A DNA stretch of 32,500 nucleotides from Chrysomallon squamiferum (lineage: Eukaryota; Mollusca; Gastropoda; Neomphalida; Peltospiridae). Both the position numbers and the translations under genes were made by a program. This document shows, piece by piece, positions 1 through 9,445 of the stretch. Each line of letters begins with the position of its first letter. Position 1 is the first letter of the stretch. The stretch lies in contig CM022667.1 of assembly GCA_012295275.1 (NCBI GenBank), positions 14,164,705-14,197,204 of the forward strand, given 5' to 3'. A model generated the notes under the pieces. The model was not told where the DNA came from and searched no databases. It saw only the letters and a program-made list of their open reading frames with translations.

Positions 1-58
1 ACCAACCAACAAACAACCAATCAACCAACCAACAAACAAACAAACAAATAAATAAGAT
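1..58. repeat. CAAC/CAAA-rich low-complexity tract
   Basis: Imperfect tetranucleotide repeat (accaacc/aacaaac units) that decays into AAAT units. It begins at the window edge, so its true left end is unknown. It lies beyond the 3' end of the minus-strand receptor gene and has no visible coding content. Confidence 0.8.
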
Positions 59-135
59 TAAAAACAAATTATAAAAAATTTCACACATCTGGTCCGTGCA
101 AAACGAATGTAAAAATAATTCATATTTGATTAACA

Positions 136-141
136 TTTATT
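136..141 (-). promoter_or_regulatory. Candidate polyadenylation signal for the receptor gene
   Basis: TTTATT on the plus strand reads AATAAA on the minus strand, about 90 bases beyond the receptor stop codon. The spacing suits a short 3' UTR. The surroundings are AT-rich and such hexamers arise easily by chance, so only its position makes this plausible. Confidence 0.4.
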
Positions 142-231
142 TACCAAAAAAAAAAAAAAAAAGAAAATAAAAAAGCACATTCAAAAAATTAAACTCGTGT
201 ATAATAATCATTATCTATCCTTCAACAACGA

Positions 232-1323
232 TCACAGAGAGAACTGTTTATCCGACGTTATGGATCTTCTGACGTTCGTATTAACGTAACCTTGCGAATA
301 CCTCAAACCTAGGTTGAATCTGGGTGCCAGCTTTTCGGCAAAGCACCTCGGGCACAGACACAGAAACAGAGTATCACGAAAGTGCCTCCCGAACAAGCAG
401 TAAAAAATAAAATTAGTCGCGGAGTACAGAATTATCATGAGCTCTTTGACGAGCTTGAACGTGCCTATACTTCTGTTGCATCGGCCTTTGTAGAATTTGT
501 TAGTCACCCAAATGTCTATCAGCGCTGGGAACGGGTAAGTGAAGAAGAACATGGTTGTCATGGCAAAGACGGCCAACGTCATTCGCTTGTCTCTTCGATT
601 AGTCGTTATCCACTGTTTTAACTTGCCAGACCGTCTCTTCCAGATCTGCCTGACGATGAGGATGTTGAGCACCAGCATCGTCAGCCACGGCAGGGCGAAC
701 AGGAATATCAGTTTGATGTGGAAGAGGTAAACGTTCATGAAGCTGCTCTGCCAGAACTCCGTGATGCGCGGCCGTAGCCAGTAGGCGTTGAATTTCGGCT
801 CCCAGTAGGTCTGGAAGCGAAAGGACAGGTAGTACGGTATGTTGAAGAACACGGAGAAGAACACGACGAGGAGTATAACACACAGAGGCACGCGCCCGTC
901 ACACATGATTCTTCCCCTGAAAGGCTTAGCCGTCCCAATGTACCGCTCGGCGGCGATCACTATAGTCATGGCCACCGTGCCCGTAATGGCGATTTTCTGA
1001 ATGCATCGCTTGAACAACAGAATCACTTGATATATAACGATGTCGTAAATGAAGATGATGTCGATGATGAAGGCGACGAGGATGATGTTGTCGAAGACGG
1101 CCAGACACTGGAGGAACGTCGACGTCGGGTTCCGCATCTTCTTGTGCGACAGAACGATCACGGACAACGTGTTGCCTAGCAACCCGATGACGGCCAACGT
1201 CGTTCCGACGCCGCCGTTTATCAGTTTGTAGTTGGCGAAGACTTCGTCGCACGACGAGTCGTTGTAGTCGAGGATGCTGAAGGTCGTCAACGAATCGTTT
1301 GACACAGATTCGTTGAAATCCAT
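232..1323 (-). CDS. Class A (rhodopsin-like) GPCR, FMRFamide-receptor-like, single uninterrupted reading frame
   Basis: Seven-transmembrane receptor of 363 residues, expected at the plasma membrane and signalling through G proteins. The extracellular N terminus (about 1-37) has three N-glycosylation sequons (N4, N9, N21). TM1 carries G50-N51, TM2 carries LAVFD (74-78, Asp78), TM3 ends in E126-R127-Y128, TM4 ends in NIP (161-163), and TM6 carries YPFP (263-266) where CWxP is usual. TM7 ends in N304-F305-I306-F307-Y308, the NFxxY form of NPxxY, followed by an amphipathic helix-8-like stretch and Cys322/324/327 that could be palmitoylated. ERY, NIP in TM4 and NFxxY favour the protostome FMRFamide/neuropeptide receptor group; the ligand is unknown. 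The start is ATG with G at -3 and G at +4, and an in-frame TAG lies 24 nt upstream (1348-1350), so the frame cannot extend further. Oddities: neither Cys of the conserved TM3-ECL2 disulfide is present. C25 and C282 could instead link the N terminus to ECL3. No introns or breaks are seen, and the length is normal for the family. Confidence 0.9.
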   Translation of the reverse strand: MDFNESVSNDSLTTFSILDYNDSSCDEVFANYKLINGGVGTTLAVIGLLGNTLSVIVLSHKKMRNPTSTFLQCLAVFDNIILVAFIIDIIFIYDIVIYQVILLFKRCIQKIAITGTVAMTIVIAAERYIGTAKPFRGRIMCDGRVPLCVILLVVFFSVFFNIPYYLSFRFQTYWEPKFNAYWLRPRITEFWQSSFMNVYLFHIKLIFLFALPWLTMLVLNILIVRQIWKRRSGKLKQWITTNRRDKRMTLAVFAMTTMFFFTYPFPALIDIWVTNKFYKGRCNRSIGTFKLVKELMIILYSATNFIFYCLFGRHFRDTLFLCLCPRCFAEKLAPRFNLGLRYSQGYVNTNVRRSITSDKQFSL

Positions 1324-2730
1324 TGCGTGTGTTGCTGTTTGCTTTTGCTAATAACGTAATATGTTTTGCTTTTTTTTTTTTCCTCTTTACACATCCATTG
1401 TTGAATTCCAGATTAAAAGAGTTTGATAAAGATTAATAAATAACAGACTGGTGTATTAACACACAGCTCCATTTTCTGTACAGTTTACTCAAATGGAAAT
1501 TTTTTTGTTAGTGTTTTTTTTTTTTGTTGCTGTTGACTGTTCATATTACCGAAACTTAGGACATCAACGTCGAACAAACATGGAATATTTTAAGAAGACT
1601 GTTATCCGTGAATTTTCAGAAAAGTTCAAACAGTAAATTTCTTCCAGATATTGCTCCATGAAGCAAAGAAATATCCACAACTGTTGTTTTTTTTTTTTTT
1701 CGTTTTCCTTTTTTATTTTTACTATTTCATTTAGTTGTTATCTTTTTTTTGTCATGCTATTTGCAGTTAGTGAATTCGTGAGAATTAGTCGTTATTTACT
1801 TATTCAACTAAATAATTCACAGTACATTAACAGTTCGTTTTAATCAAAACAATGTTATTTCAAACAAAGAATATCTGTGCTTAGAAGCAATCGTGATTCG
1901 ATTTGTTATCCAAACACTGATCCAATTTACTAATTGTAACACTGTTTTTCAGCGAACTGGTTTTACATAAAACGCAATGACTTGAATGTATAATTTCTTT
2001 TCAGTTAACCAAAATATGTAAACACGCATACAGAAGACCTCTGTTTTACTCCCAGTTACAAATTTGATTACATCCAGTTTAAATAAATCATAATCCGTCT
2101 TTTTAAAAAAAATAAAATTTGTAGTAGAAATTACAAAGACTGAGATGAATTAATTAACGAAAGTCATTTACATACCCGCTGTACTGCAGTTATCCAAAAA
2201 AAAACAACAACAGAATCTTCAACACAAACCAGTGAAGTTTTATTCTTGCAGCGACTTCAAATTTCCATATATAAAATACGAATATATCCTGACGCCTTTT
2301 CCGCTAGTTAGTTATTCTGTCGTAGAGCGTCTTAAATAAATCAGCGTAACCACACAATCATTTACATGCACACTTCACCGCGGCTATCAAAAAATAACGT
2401 AAACACATGCAGACATCGAAGTAATTATCTCCACACTGTCTGTTTCCGCCAAAAATAACCCAGCAGCTTACGTGTGGTCGTACTGTCTAATTAATCACCA
2501 ATAGAACGCCGTACAGCAACAACGACAACAACATTCACTGATCTGGCTTACAGATCCACGCCTTACGTTTGGCGACGGCCGACACAAATGTCGTGGTTTA
2601 GAGGATGACAATAGAATTAGTATACACACCTCCTACTGTTACTTACTACACTGTGCTTTGTCCGGCCGTATACTTAAGCAGCTTCGGTGTTTGTAGATTC
2701 ACGTCTGTCCAGCTGTTTTGTTGGTGTCCT
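1324..2730. other. AT-rich intergenic DNA upstream of the receptor
   Basis: Lies 5' of the minus-strand receptor, so its promoter and any 5' UTR exon should be here or further right. It contains several T runs (about 1371-1382, 1515-1525, 1687-1700). No clear TATA box, initiator or splice acceptor stands out, and no coding frame resembles a known family. The 2460-2730 part is less AT-rich and has several CpGs. Confidence 0.6.
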
Positions 2731-2744
2731 TCGTCATATGACGA
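2731..2744. other. Perfect 14-bp palindrome with CATATG core
   Basis: TCGTCATATGACGA is its own reverse complement. The centre is an E-box-type CATATG, and the half-site TCGTCA resembles bZIP-type half-sites. It sits at the left edge of the decayed tandem array. It could be a factor-binding site or a relic of the repeat. Function is not shown. Confidence 0.5.
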
Positions 2745-2815
2745 GGGCAGAGGTTAAGGTCTCGTCGCTTGGTATAGTATAACAAATCTGTTGTTCAAAT
2801 CGTATGTTCGATCCG
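2745..2815 (+). mobile_element. Possible tRNA-derived SINE head (A/B-box-like pair)
   Basis: GGCAGAGGTTAAGG (2746-2759) resembles the A box and D-loop of Leu/Ser-type tRNAs. GTTCGATCC (2807-2815) fits the B-box consensus GWTCRANNC. The gap of 47 bases is within the range for Pol III internal promoters. The D stem and acceptor stem do not fold convincingly, so this is not a tRNA gene. The B-box-like motif may instead be a diverged copy of the adjacent tandem unit. Confidence 0.25.
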
Positions 2816-3440
2816 TTTGTGTATTTGCATCCGAGATGTCCAGTTTTGTTACAATTACAATATAACAAATACGTTGATTGTATTATACTTGCACCCGTGA
2901 TTTCCAGTATCGTCACACGTAACAGTTATGGCATATAACAAATATTTTGAAAGTATCGTACGCTGGATGTTAATACTGCTATACAGAACAGTTATAATTT
3001 TATAGACTCTCTAGTACTAGCGATCGGCGATATGTTAACTTCTAGGATATAAAACACCTTCTACAGGCAACTGTTATATCATAGACCATGTCACACTACA
3101 GTTTGTTTGAATCCGATATATCTGCTTCCTTCAACAGGTAATAATTACGAATCCACATAATATTAAATATCCGTTCTGTGATACGTTTGCACAGAATATC
3201 TCCTTACACTATATTCAACAAGTAACGATTACGAATCGACACAACATTAAATATCTGAAATACGTTTGTACCTGAGACGTCTGGTAATTTCAATAAGTAA
3301 CAGTTACGAATCCACAATATTAAATATCCGGAGTCTACAATACGCTTACAACCTAGTGTGTTTACTAAATTCAATAAATAACAATTACGAATCCGCGATA
3401 TTAAATCTCCGATCTGTGATTCCTGGTATTATCTTCTGCG
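2765..3440. repeat. Decayed tandem array, about 64-84 bp units
   Basis: The cores GTAACNRTTACGAATC, AYATTAAATATC and ATACGTTTGCAC recur in order. The clearest units begin at 3132, 3216, 3291 and 3372 (spacings 84, 75 and 81). More diverged units can be traced leftward near 3061, 2979, 2908 and 2839, sharing TAACAAAT and CAGTTAT blocks, and a remnant follows at 3436. About nine copies are therefore visible. There is no open frame and no homology to a family I can name. The drift between copies suggests an old minisatellite or satellite fragment. Confidence 0.75.
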
Positions 3441-3805
3441 AGTAAACCAATCGACCATACGGGGACGTTTACAGCAGACACGGATTTCTAAACAAAACGA
3501 TTCGCTTGTTGTCGGGAATGCACAGGACGATTTTTCACTGTAAGTCACGTTATAATATAAACTTTCCCTAGATTAAGTCGACTGATGTTAAGATCAATAC
3601 TGTATCTTCCAATGAGATTCTTTTTTCTTTTTTTTTCTTCTATTATTTTCCCCTCCTTTTTAATTCTCCTGTACTTACTGTTCAAAGCGAGATGATGTTG
3701 TCAGCCACTGCAGCTTGTTTTTGCTTCTACAAATTTCTTTCGTCAGCGTAAACAAAATGACTTGACGAAACGAGTCGTATTTTTTTTCTGTACTCTTATC
3801 TCCGA
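3441..3805. other. Intergenic spacer
   Basis: AT-rich unique sequence between the tandem array and a trinucleotide tract, with pyrimidine-rich runs at 3620-3665. Nothing coding is seen. Confidence 0.5.
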
Positions 3806-3895
3806 ATAATGATGATGATAATAATAATAATAGTACTAGTAGTAGTAGTAGTAGTTCTAACAGCAGTAGTAGTTGTAGAATAGTACTAGTAGTCT
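3806..3895. repeat. (GAT)n/(AAT)n/(AGT)n compound trinucleotide tract
   Basis: GAT units pass into AAT and then AGT units, with interruptions. The stepwise change of unit suggests successive slippage after point mutation. Confidence 0.85.
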
Positions 3896-5187
3896 TTATG
3901 ATTATAAATTTTGGCGATCACTTTATTGAAGTACGCGCATTAACCGAACACAAGTGGGTGGATTATTGAAAGGTGTTCTGGGAAGTCATCGTGAGATAAT
4001 AACCAATAAATATTTCTGTTTTCGCTTCAGTCAAAGACGATTTTAGCCTCGAGCGTGTTAACGCGACGAAATCGCAGTGACAAGTCCAATATCACGTACA
4101 CGCGACACCCAAGATTTACATGCAGCTGTCCGGTCTGCGGAGTCCAGATAACGCAGCGATGATAAATTTGTTTCTCGGTCTGCCGCTGAAGTTGATTGTG
4201 TATCTTACAGTTAAAAACTGAAATTCACATGTACGCTGGTCGTTATGATCTATTAGAACATTCTGAATCTTGGCTAGGTAAATGAGTATTTTATCGTGAA
4301 CAAGTTAAGATGTATAGTTAATATAGCATCTGAAGACGTTTATTCATTCTGAGTGTTCTTGTGCTGCAAATCATGTCTTCAGTTGTAACTTTTGTTACGA
4401 TTTTTATCTTCAGAAATATGTTTCTTACGAATTTGTGTTTGTCTTTGACAACATTCTTTGAATTTGTCTTCGGTATAGTATTTTGTTGATTTTTATTTTA
4501 TTATAATTTGTTTTTTGTACCGTCTAATATATTTCTGATTTGGATTTAGTAATATTTTCTTCTTCTGTAATGTACTCTTTATTTTGATTCGATATTTTCC
4601 TTTTCTTTTTCTTCTTTATCTTTGTTGAAATAATATAGTTTTTAATTAATTCTCTAATTTTTTTATTTTAGGTTCTTTAATTTTTTATATATTTTTTCTT
4701 GTTTTGAATCAGTAATATTTTCCTAGGTTCTTTTTCTTGAGTAATATTATCCCTGTTCTTTGGGGTTTTCTTCAGAAACACATTCCTTATTTTTCTTCAG
4801 TAATATTTACTTTTTTCTTCTTTTATCTATTCCTTTTCGTCTTCGTTTTTTTGAATCCGTTAGTCTTCTACTGTCAGTATTTTTGTGTTATCAGTACTGT
4901 TCTTGCTTTGACTGACGTTTTCTGAACTTTTGTCATTTAAACATAGGTTTTTCTCCTTCTTTCTATTTTTTAAATACTGCTTTGAAGAATAATTTAATTA
5001 AAATCCAAATAAGGATATATGCGTAACACAATGTTAATTTGTTTCTTTCTTTCTTTCCCTTATTTTTTTCTCGTCTTTATGAAATAAAATTAAAAAAAAA
5101 ACACAACCGGAATATTGAACGGTTAAACTCTATAGACTGGGAAACGTCATGTCTTAGAGCAAATGAAACCATTCACATAGCATTAAT
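3896..5187. other. Intergenic DNA, T-rich on the plus strand
   Basis: The 4030-4200 part is less AT-rich and unique, with scattered CpGs. From 4370 to 5090 the plus strand is strongly T-rich with many TTTTCTT runs. Short Phe/Leu-rich frames here (for example 4737-4925) follow from that composition. No gene is supported. Confidence 0.5.
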
Positions 5188-5190
5188 TTT

Positions 5191-5219
<29 letters not shown>
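5188..5219. repeat. Poly(T) tract
   Basis: Near-pure T run of about 30 bases. On the minus strand it reads as poly(A) and could be a retroposon tail, but no element body is recognised beside it. Confidence 0.85.
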
Positions 5220-5222
<3 letters not shown>

Positions 5223-5562
5223 TTCAAGTGTGCTGGTTTTTTTTTAATGATTTCTTTTCTTTTAAAGGTTATTTATCTGTCTGTCAGTGCTGATGCTGCT
5301 GCTTGCCAAATACACGACTAAATATACTGCTCGATAATTAATTAAAATTACACTGTCAACGTCGAGTTGTCTTTTCTTGTGGGTTTTAAAGACAGTTCAT
5401 TATCAGCGATTTGCCGCGGGGCTGCAGAACTGATAGTGTTGTTAGCGACTGCAGAGACATGCAGCACTTCTATTCTTTAAACAAGTTCATGTCGAACCAT
5501 GGACCTTGACTGTTAGCAACTCTTCAGTCAGTACGACAGCTAAATCAGTATCTGTCAAGACA

Positions 5563-5607
5563 AAAATAAAAATAAAAATAAAATAAAAAAATAAAAATAA
5601 AAAAACG
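5563..5607. repeat. (AAAAT)n tract
   Basis: Pentanucleotide AAAAT/AAATA units with small length variants. There is no associated element. Confidence 0.85.
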
Positions 5608-6442
5608 TATTTTCCTTTTTATTCCTAGTAAGCCACACTGTTTCAACGTGCCGGAAACGCCCCAGTAACGCCCTTATCCCGGGCGAACTGTTAAATCACA
5701 CTTGTTACGTCCCGCCCGCAGCTCTGTGAAGACCTGTTTGTTTTGTCTTTCGTAAATTCCTCCACGTGTTTTTCTCAGCCAGTAAAAATCACCACAGCAA
5801 CGAAACAGAAGTTGTTGGTTTTTTTTACGTTCTCCAGTCCGGGCCAGCCTGAAAGAAACGAACAAACAGTGATGAATATGATGGTACACAGAGTAATTTG
5901 AACTTATGAAAATAACACTTGATGATAACAAAAAACGAACGAAACGTCCACGCGGTGAAGATCGCTGACACTAATTACTCCTATCAGTCGGTATTCTCCG
6001 CATCTCGTACGCCAAAGAACAAAAAAAGAAAGAAATTGGCGCCAAATCACGAAACGGAATGTTACGGTGAAAACCGACGGTTTCAACCGAGCGGGATAAT
6101 AATTGCCATTCGGCTTTTGAGATGTCGACAGTTGACAGTCGTAATAACACTCGCTTAAGCGACTCAGCTTTTTTTCAGCGGCGCGTTTCTCGTAAGTTAA
6201 TGGATTCCCTTCGCAAGCTGGGCTTTGCAATATTTTGTCTCCCTTTCACTAGACGGATGGTGATTTAAAAGTCCATTCATCCATGAAGAACAAATCTTTA
6301 GTATCTTTAATATCTGCCTGATGCCAGGCGAAGACAGACAAATGAACGGCAGTTTAATTGGACTATTTTTGTCCGCTTCGAGTGAGAAAAAGAAAAAAAA
6401 TGAAATTACTTCGGTTTTAATTGACCGCATTAGATGTAAGAA
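5608..6442. other. Unique intergenic DNA, locally less AT-rich
   Basis: Contains CpG-bearing stretches at 5640-5720 and 5940-6190 with overlapping frames on both strands of at most 108 codons. None shows a domain, signal peptide or recognisable family. It could hold an unrecognised exon or an old repeat, but nothing positive supports either. Confidence 0.4.
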
Positions 6443-6546
6443 GCTATTGCTGTTGTTGCTCTCGCTCTTGTTGTTATTGTTGTTGTTGTTATTTATTATT
6501 ATAATTATTATTTATATCATTGTCATCAATATCATTATTATTATTA

Positions 6547-6587
<41 letters not shown>

Positions 6588-6714
6588 GCTCCTATAGCTT
6601 TAAGTAAAATAGCAACAACAACAACAACAGCAACTGCTGCAACTTATGAGAGTCGGAATAAAAAAAAAATTAAAGCAAATTCAGTCAAATTTAAATAATA
6701 ATAATAACAATAAA

Positions 6715-6767
<53 letters not shown>

Positions 6768-6870
6768 TAATAATAATAATAATAATAATAAAATCAAAAT
6801 AAAGAAACAAATAAATAAACAACAACAATAACAGTTAAAAACAAACAACAACAACAACAAGAGCAACGAC
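6443..6870. repeat. Inverted-repeat microsatellite block: (TTG)n-(ATT)n against (AAT)n-(CAA)n
   Basis: The left arm (6443-6588) runs from TTG units into ATT units. The right arm (about 6694-6870) runs from AAT units into CAA units, in mirror order. Non-repeat landmarks also match: GTTGCTCT near the outer left end answers AGAGCAAC near the outer right end. The whole block could fold into one imperfect hairpin. Poly-Leu, poly-Ile and poly-Asn frames here come from the repeats. Confidence 0.8.
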
Positions 6871-7522
6871 ATTAATTAAGAAGAAAAAGAAAATAATTAA
6901 AGTTAAAAGAAAACAGTCCCAAAACCAGGCCCATTTCTAAAATTACAAAAAAAAAAAAAAAACACACCAAACGCCCACTTTGCTTGGAATGATTCACAAA
7001 ACATAACATGCGCAAAAACCCTACGAACGTAACTTCACAGGGGAGCAATTAACATTTAGAATTCAACCAACTTCATCATTTCTTAAGTAACAGAGGCCTT
7101 AGAGGACGCTGCTGAATAATCAGCTTTTGTTATGATATGGCAACATTCATTTTTCCCTGACGTAAAATATTCCATTTTCATTTTCTTTTTCTTCTTCTAT
7201 ATATAATCTGATCATTTGAGACTGGCTGAAAAATATTTCTGGCTACAGATTTTTTGGCCGTTTTCAGGAAATCTGATGATTTGTATTGTGATTTGTTCTC
7301 TTTTTTTTTTTTGTTTTTTTTTTCTTACATTTTTAGTTGTTAGGAGTGGATGAGTAATGAGTGTGTTATGTATGGAGGTATTCATTATGACAAGTCAGTG
7401 AACCCTGCAATTCAAACCTGCCGTCTGTATCTCGGTAATATGTCTCTCTAGTTTTACATGAAATAATTATAGCTCTGATTTTTATTTTTTATTTCCTTCG
7501 ATTTTATTTTTTTCCCTTTCAG
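6871..7522. other. Unique AT-rich spacer
   Basis: Contains A and T runs (6951-6967, 7300-7322). A weak B-box-like motif (ATTCAAACC) occurs near 7410 without a convincing A box. No gene is seen. Confidence 0.45.

Positions 7523-7551
<29 letters not shown>
7523..7551. repeat. Poly(A) tract, 29 bases
   Basis: Pure A run. It could mark the 3' end of an old plus-strand retroposon, but the upstream sequence is not recognised. Confidence 0.85.
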
Positions 7552-7553
<2 letters not shown>

Positions 7554-7844
7554 GAAAAAAGAAAGTGATTATAAATGAGAAGCCAAGGGACTGTTATAAT
7601 GCGGTGATTTTTATTTTATTTTTGCATTTCGTTATCTTTATTTGGTTATGTAATGTTATTACCATTGTTTTTTTATTTAAATAAGAAAGCGCGTGTAAAA
7701 TGGCATATGTCAGTTTGTTAATATGTTTATGATAAAACAATGCTACTGCTTTTGTGTGGGAGAATTTGTTTATAGTTTTGTTCGTACATAATGTGTATGT
7801 AAATTTGCATTTGTATACGATAATATGTTGAACGTATCTTCTGT

Positions 7845-8065
7845 ATATACATATGTATGTAGATGCATGTATGTATCTGTATATGTGTCTTGTATGTATC
7901 TGTATATGTGTCTTGTATGTAAATATACATATATACATATACATACATACATTCATACACACACACACATATATACATGTATAATATATAGATAAATGTA
8001 TTTGTGTACACACACACACACACGCATACATATATAGACATACATATACATATACATATGTACAC
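7845..8065. repeat. TATG/ACAT-rich cluster with a 23-bp duplication
   Basis: Degenerate (TATG)n passes into (TACA)n and (CA)n. Inside it, the unit starting ATGTATCTGTATATG at 7871 is repeated at 7894 (period 23). The alternating units are partly self-complementary. Ile-Tyr-Cys-Val frames on the minus strand are repeat products. Confidence 0.8.
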
Positions 8066-8194
8066 GTGCCAGTATGTGTATGTATTTACGTATAATCAGT
8101 CTTAAATACCAGTTCCCCAACATAATTGTAGCAACTTCACTAGCAAATGTTGTATCTCTTACATTACACAAAATCAGAAGACGTTTTCACAACC

Positions 8195-8200
<6 letters not shown>

Positions 8201-8225
<25 letters not shown>
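8201..8225. repeat. Poly(A) tract, 25 bases
   Basis: Pure A run followed by an A-rich stretch to about 8292. No element body is recognised. Confidence 0.85.
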
Positions 8226-8368
8226 CCCACAAACATACATAAATACAAAAAAAAATTAAAAAACCATAAAATAAAAATAAATAAAAAAAAATTACGATTG
8301 CTTTGATTCATACACACTATCGACCCCTAGTCTCGATAATTACTTTAATTTGCGGCTTTTCTGCACAG

Positions 8369-8491
8369 GAAATGAAGTTGAGAGACGAAGAAGACCCACA
8401 GAGGATTTCGCTACTCGCGTCTGTTCGTGAGCCGAGCCAGGTCGAGGCTAATACGCAAACTCAATGGCTGTCATCTGGCAGTGCACGCTAA
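8369..8491 (+). CDS. Candidate terminal exon of an unrecognised gene
   Basis: A pyrimidine-rich stretch ending CTTTTCTGCACAG (8356-8368) is a good match to a 3' splice site. It is followed in phase 0 by 40 codons ending in TAA (8489-8491). The peptide is hydrophilic, starting EMKLRDEEDPQR and ending TQWLSSGSAR, without repeat character and unlike the surrounding low-complexity frames. No domain is recognised. Any upstream exon would have to lie further left and none was found. It may be chance. Confidence 0.2.
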   Translation, partial: EMKLRDEEDPQRISLLASVREPSQVEANTQTQWLSSGSAR

Positions 8492-8709
8492 CACGTGCAC
8501 CTTGGCCTCAGCAGGATATTGGAAAAATATAAATAACAAGATTATTAGTGATAAATGGTCTGGTAGTCGTGTCGGAAGTGGCAGGATCAAACACGGAAAG
8601 AACAAGAGATAACGGATTTCTATCAAGAATGGAAAAAAAAAAAAAAAATCGTGAGGAAGAAGAAACGGGATTTTGCTTTTGTGTCCAATATTGTTATTTA
8701 CGTTACTTT

Positions 8710-8780
8710 TTGTTGCTGATGGTGGTTGTTGTTGTTGTTGTTGTCTGGTTATTGTTACTGTTGTTGTTGTTGATGCTGCC
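8710..8780. repeat. (TTG)n tract
   Basis: Interrupted TTG/GTT units on the plus strand. They create Leu/Val/Cys-rich frames of no coding significance. Confidence 0.8.
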
Positions 8781-8856
8781 GTTAACACTACTACCACTGC
8801 TATTTCCTTGTCCTCCCCACTACAATTACTATTAAAACAAGAAATACTTCTTCTTC

Positions 8857-8858
8857 TG

Positions 8859-8908
<50 letters not shown>

Positions 8909-9272
8909 GCTACTGCTACTACTACTACTACTGTTATTACTACTATCCCTATTACAACTACTATCCCTATTACAACTACTACTACAACTACTACTACTAC
9001 TACTACTACTACTACAACTACTACTACTACTACTACTACTGCTGCTGCTGCCACTACTACTACTACTACTACTGTTATTACTATCCCTATTACAACTACT
9101 ACTACTACTACTGCTACTACTACTACTACTACTGTTATTACTACTATCCCTATTACAACTACTACTACTACTACTGTTATCCCTATCCCTATTACAACTA
9201 CTACTACTACTACTGCTACTACTACTACTACAACTGTCTACTATCCCTATTACAACTACTACTACTACTGCT
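8857..9272. repeat. (ACT)n array with embedded higher-order unit
   Basis: A long ACT/TAC trinucleotide array is punctuated by the insert CCCTATTACAAC at about 8947, 8965, 9084, 9149, 9187 and 9245, usually preceded by GTTATTACTA. The recurrence shows that blocks of roughly 60-65 bp, as well as single trinucleotides, were copied. The long poly-Leu frame across it is an artefact. Confidence 0.85.
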
Positions 9273-9445
9273 AGACGATTATACTACCTATCACCATCAT
9301 CAGCATAATCCTGTGACGCCTATCACGTCATCAGCATCTGCACTACGACTACTTGTGCTAATGAACAAGAAAAAAATCAAAAAATCAAAGTCAGAAACTG
9401 GAAATTAAATTAAAATGTTATGTAGAGAATTACTTGCACACACAG

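Noticed and set aside
382-1252. Overlapping open frames on both strands inside the receptor locus (for example plus 382-621 and minus 926-1252)
   Set aside because: They overlie the receptor in other frames, lack motifs, and arise from its GC-richer codons.
2734-2916. 60-codon Cys-rich minus-strand frame
   Set aside because: Lies across the edge of the decayed satellite and is not maintained in other repeat units.
5674-6230. Two overlapping minus-strand frames of 85 and 108 codons
   Set aside because: No motif, signal peptide or splice context; open on both strands, so likely chance.
6646-6831. Poly-Asn frame resembling a low-complexity protein domain
   Set aside because: Simply (AAT)n; no flanking unique coding sequence or splice context.
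8673-9308. 211-codon poly-Leu frame
   Set aside because: Produced by translating ACT/TTG microsatellites; the opposite strand is equally open as poly-Val.
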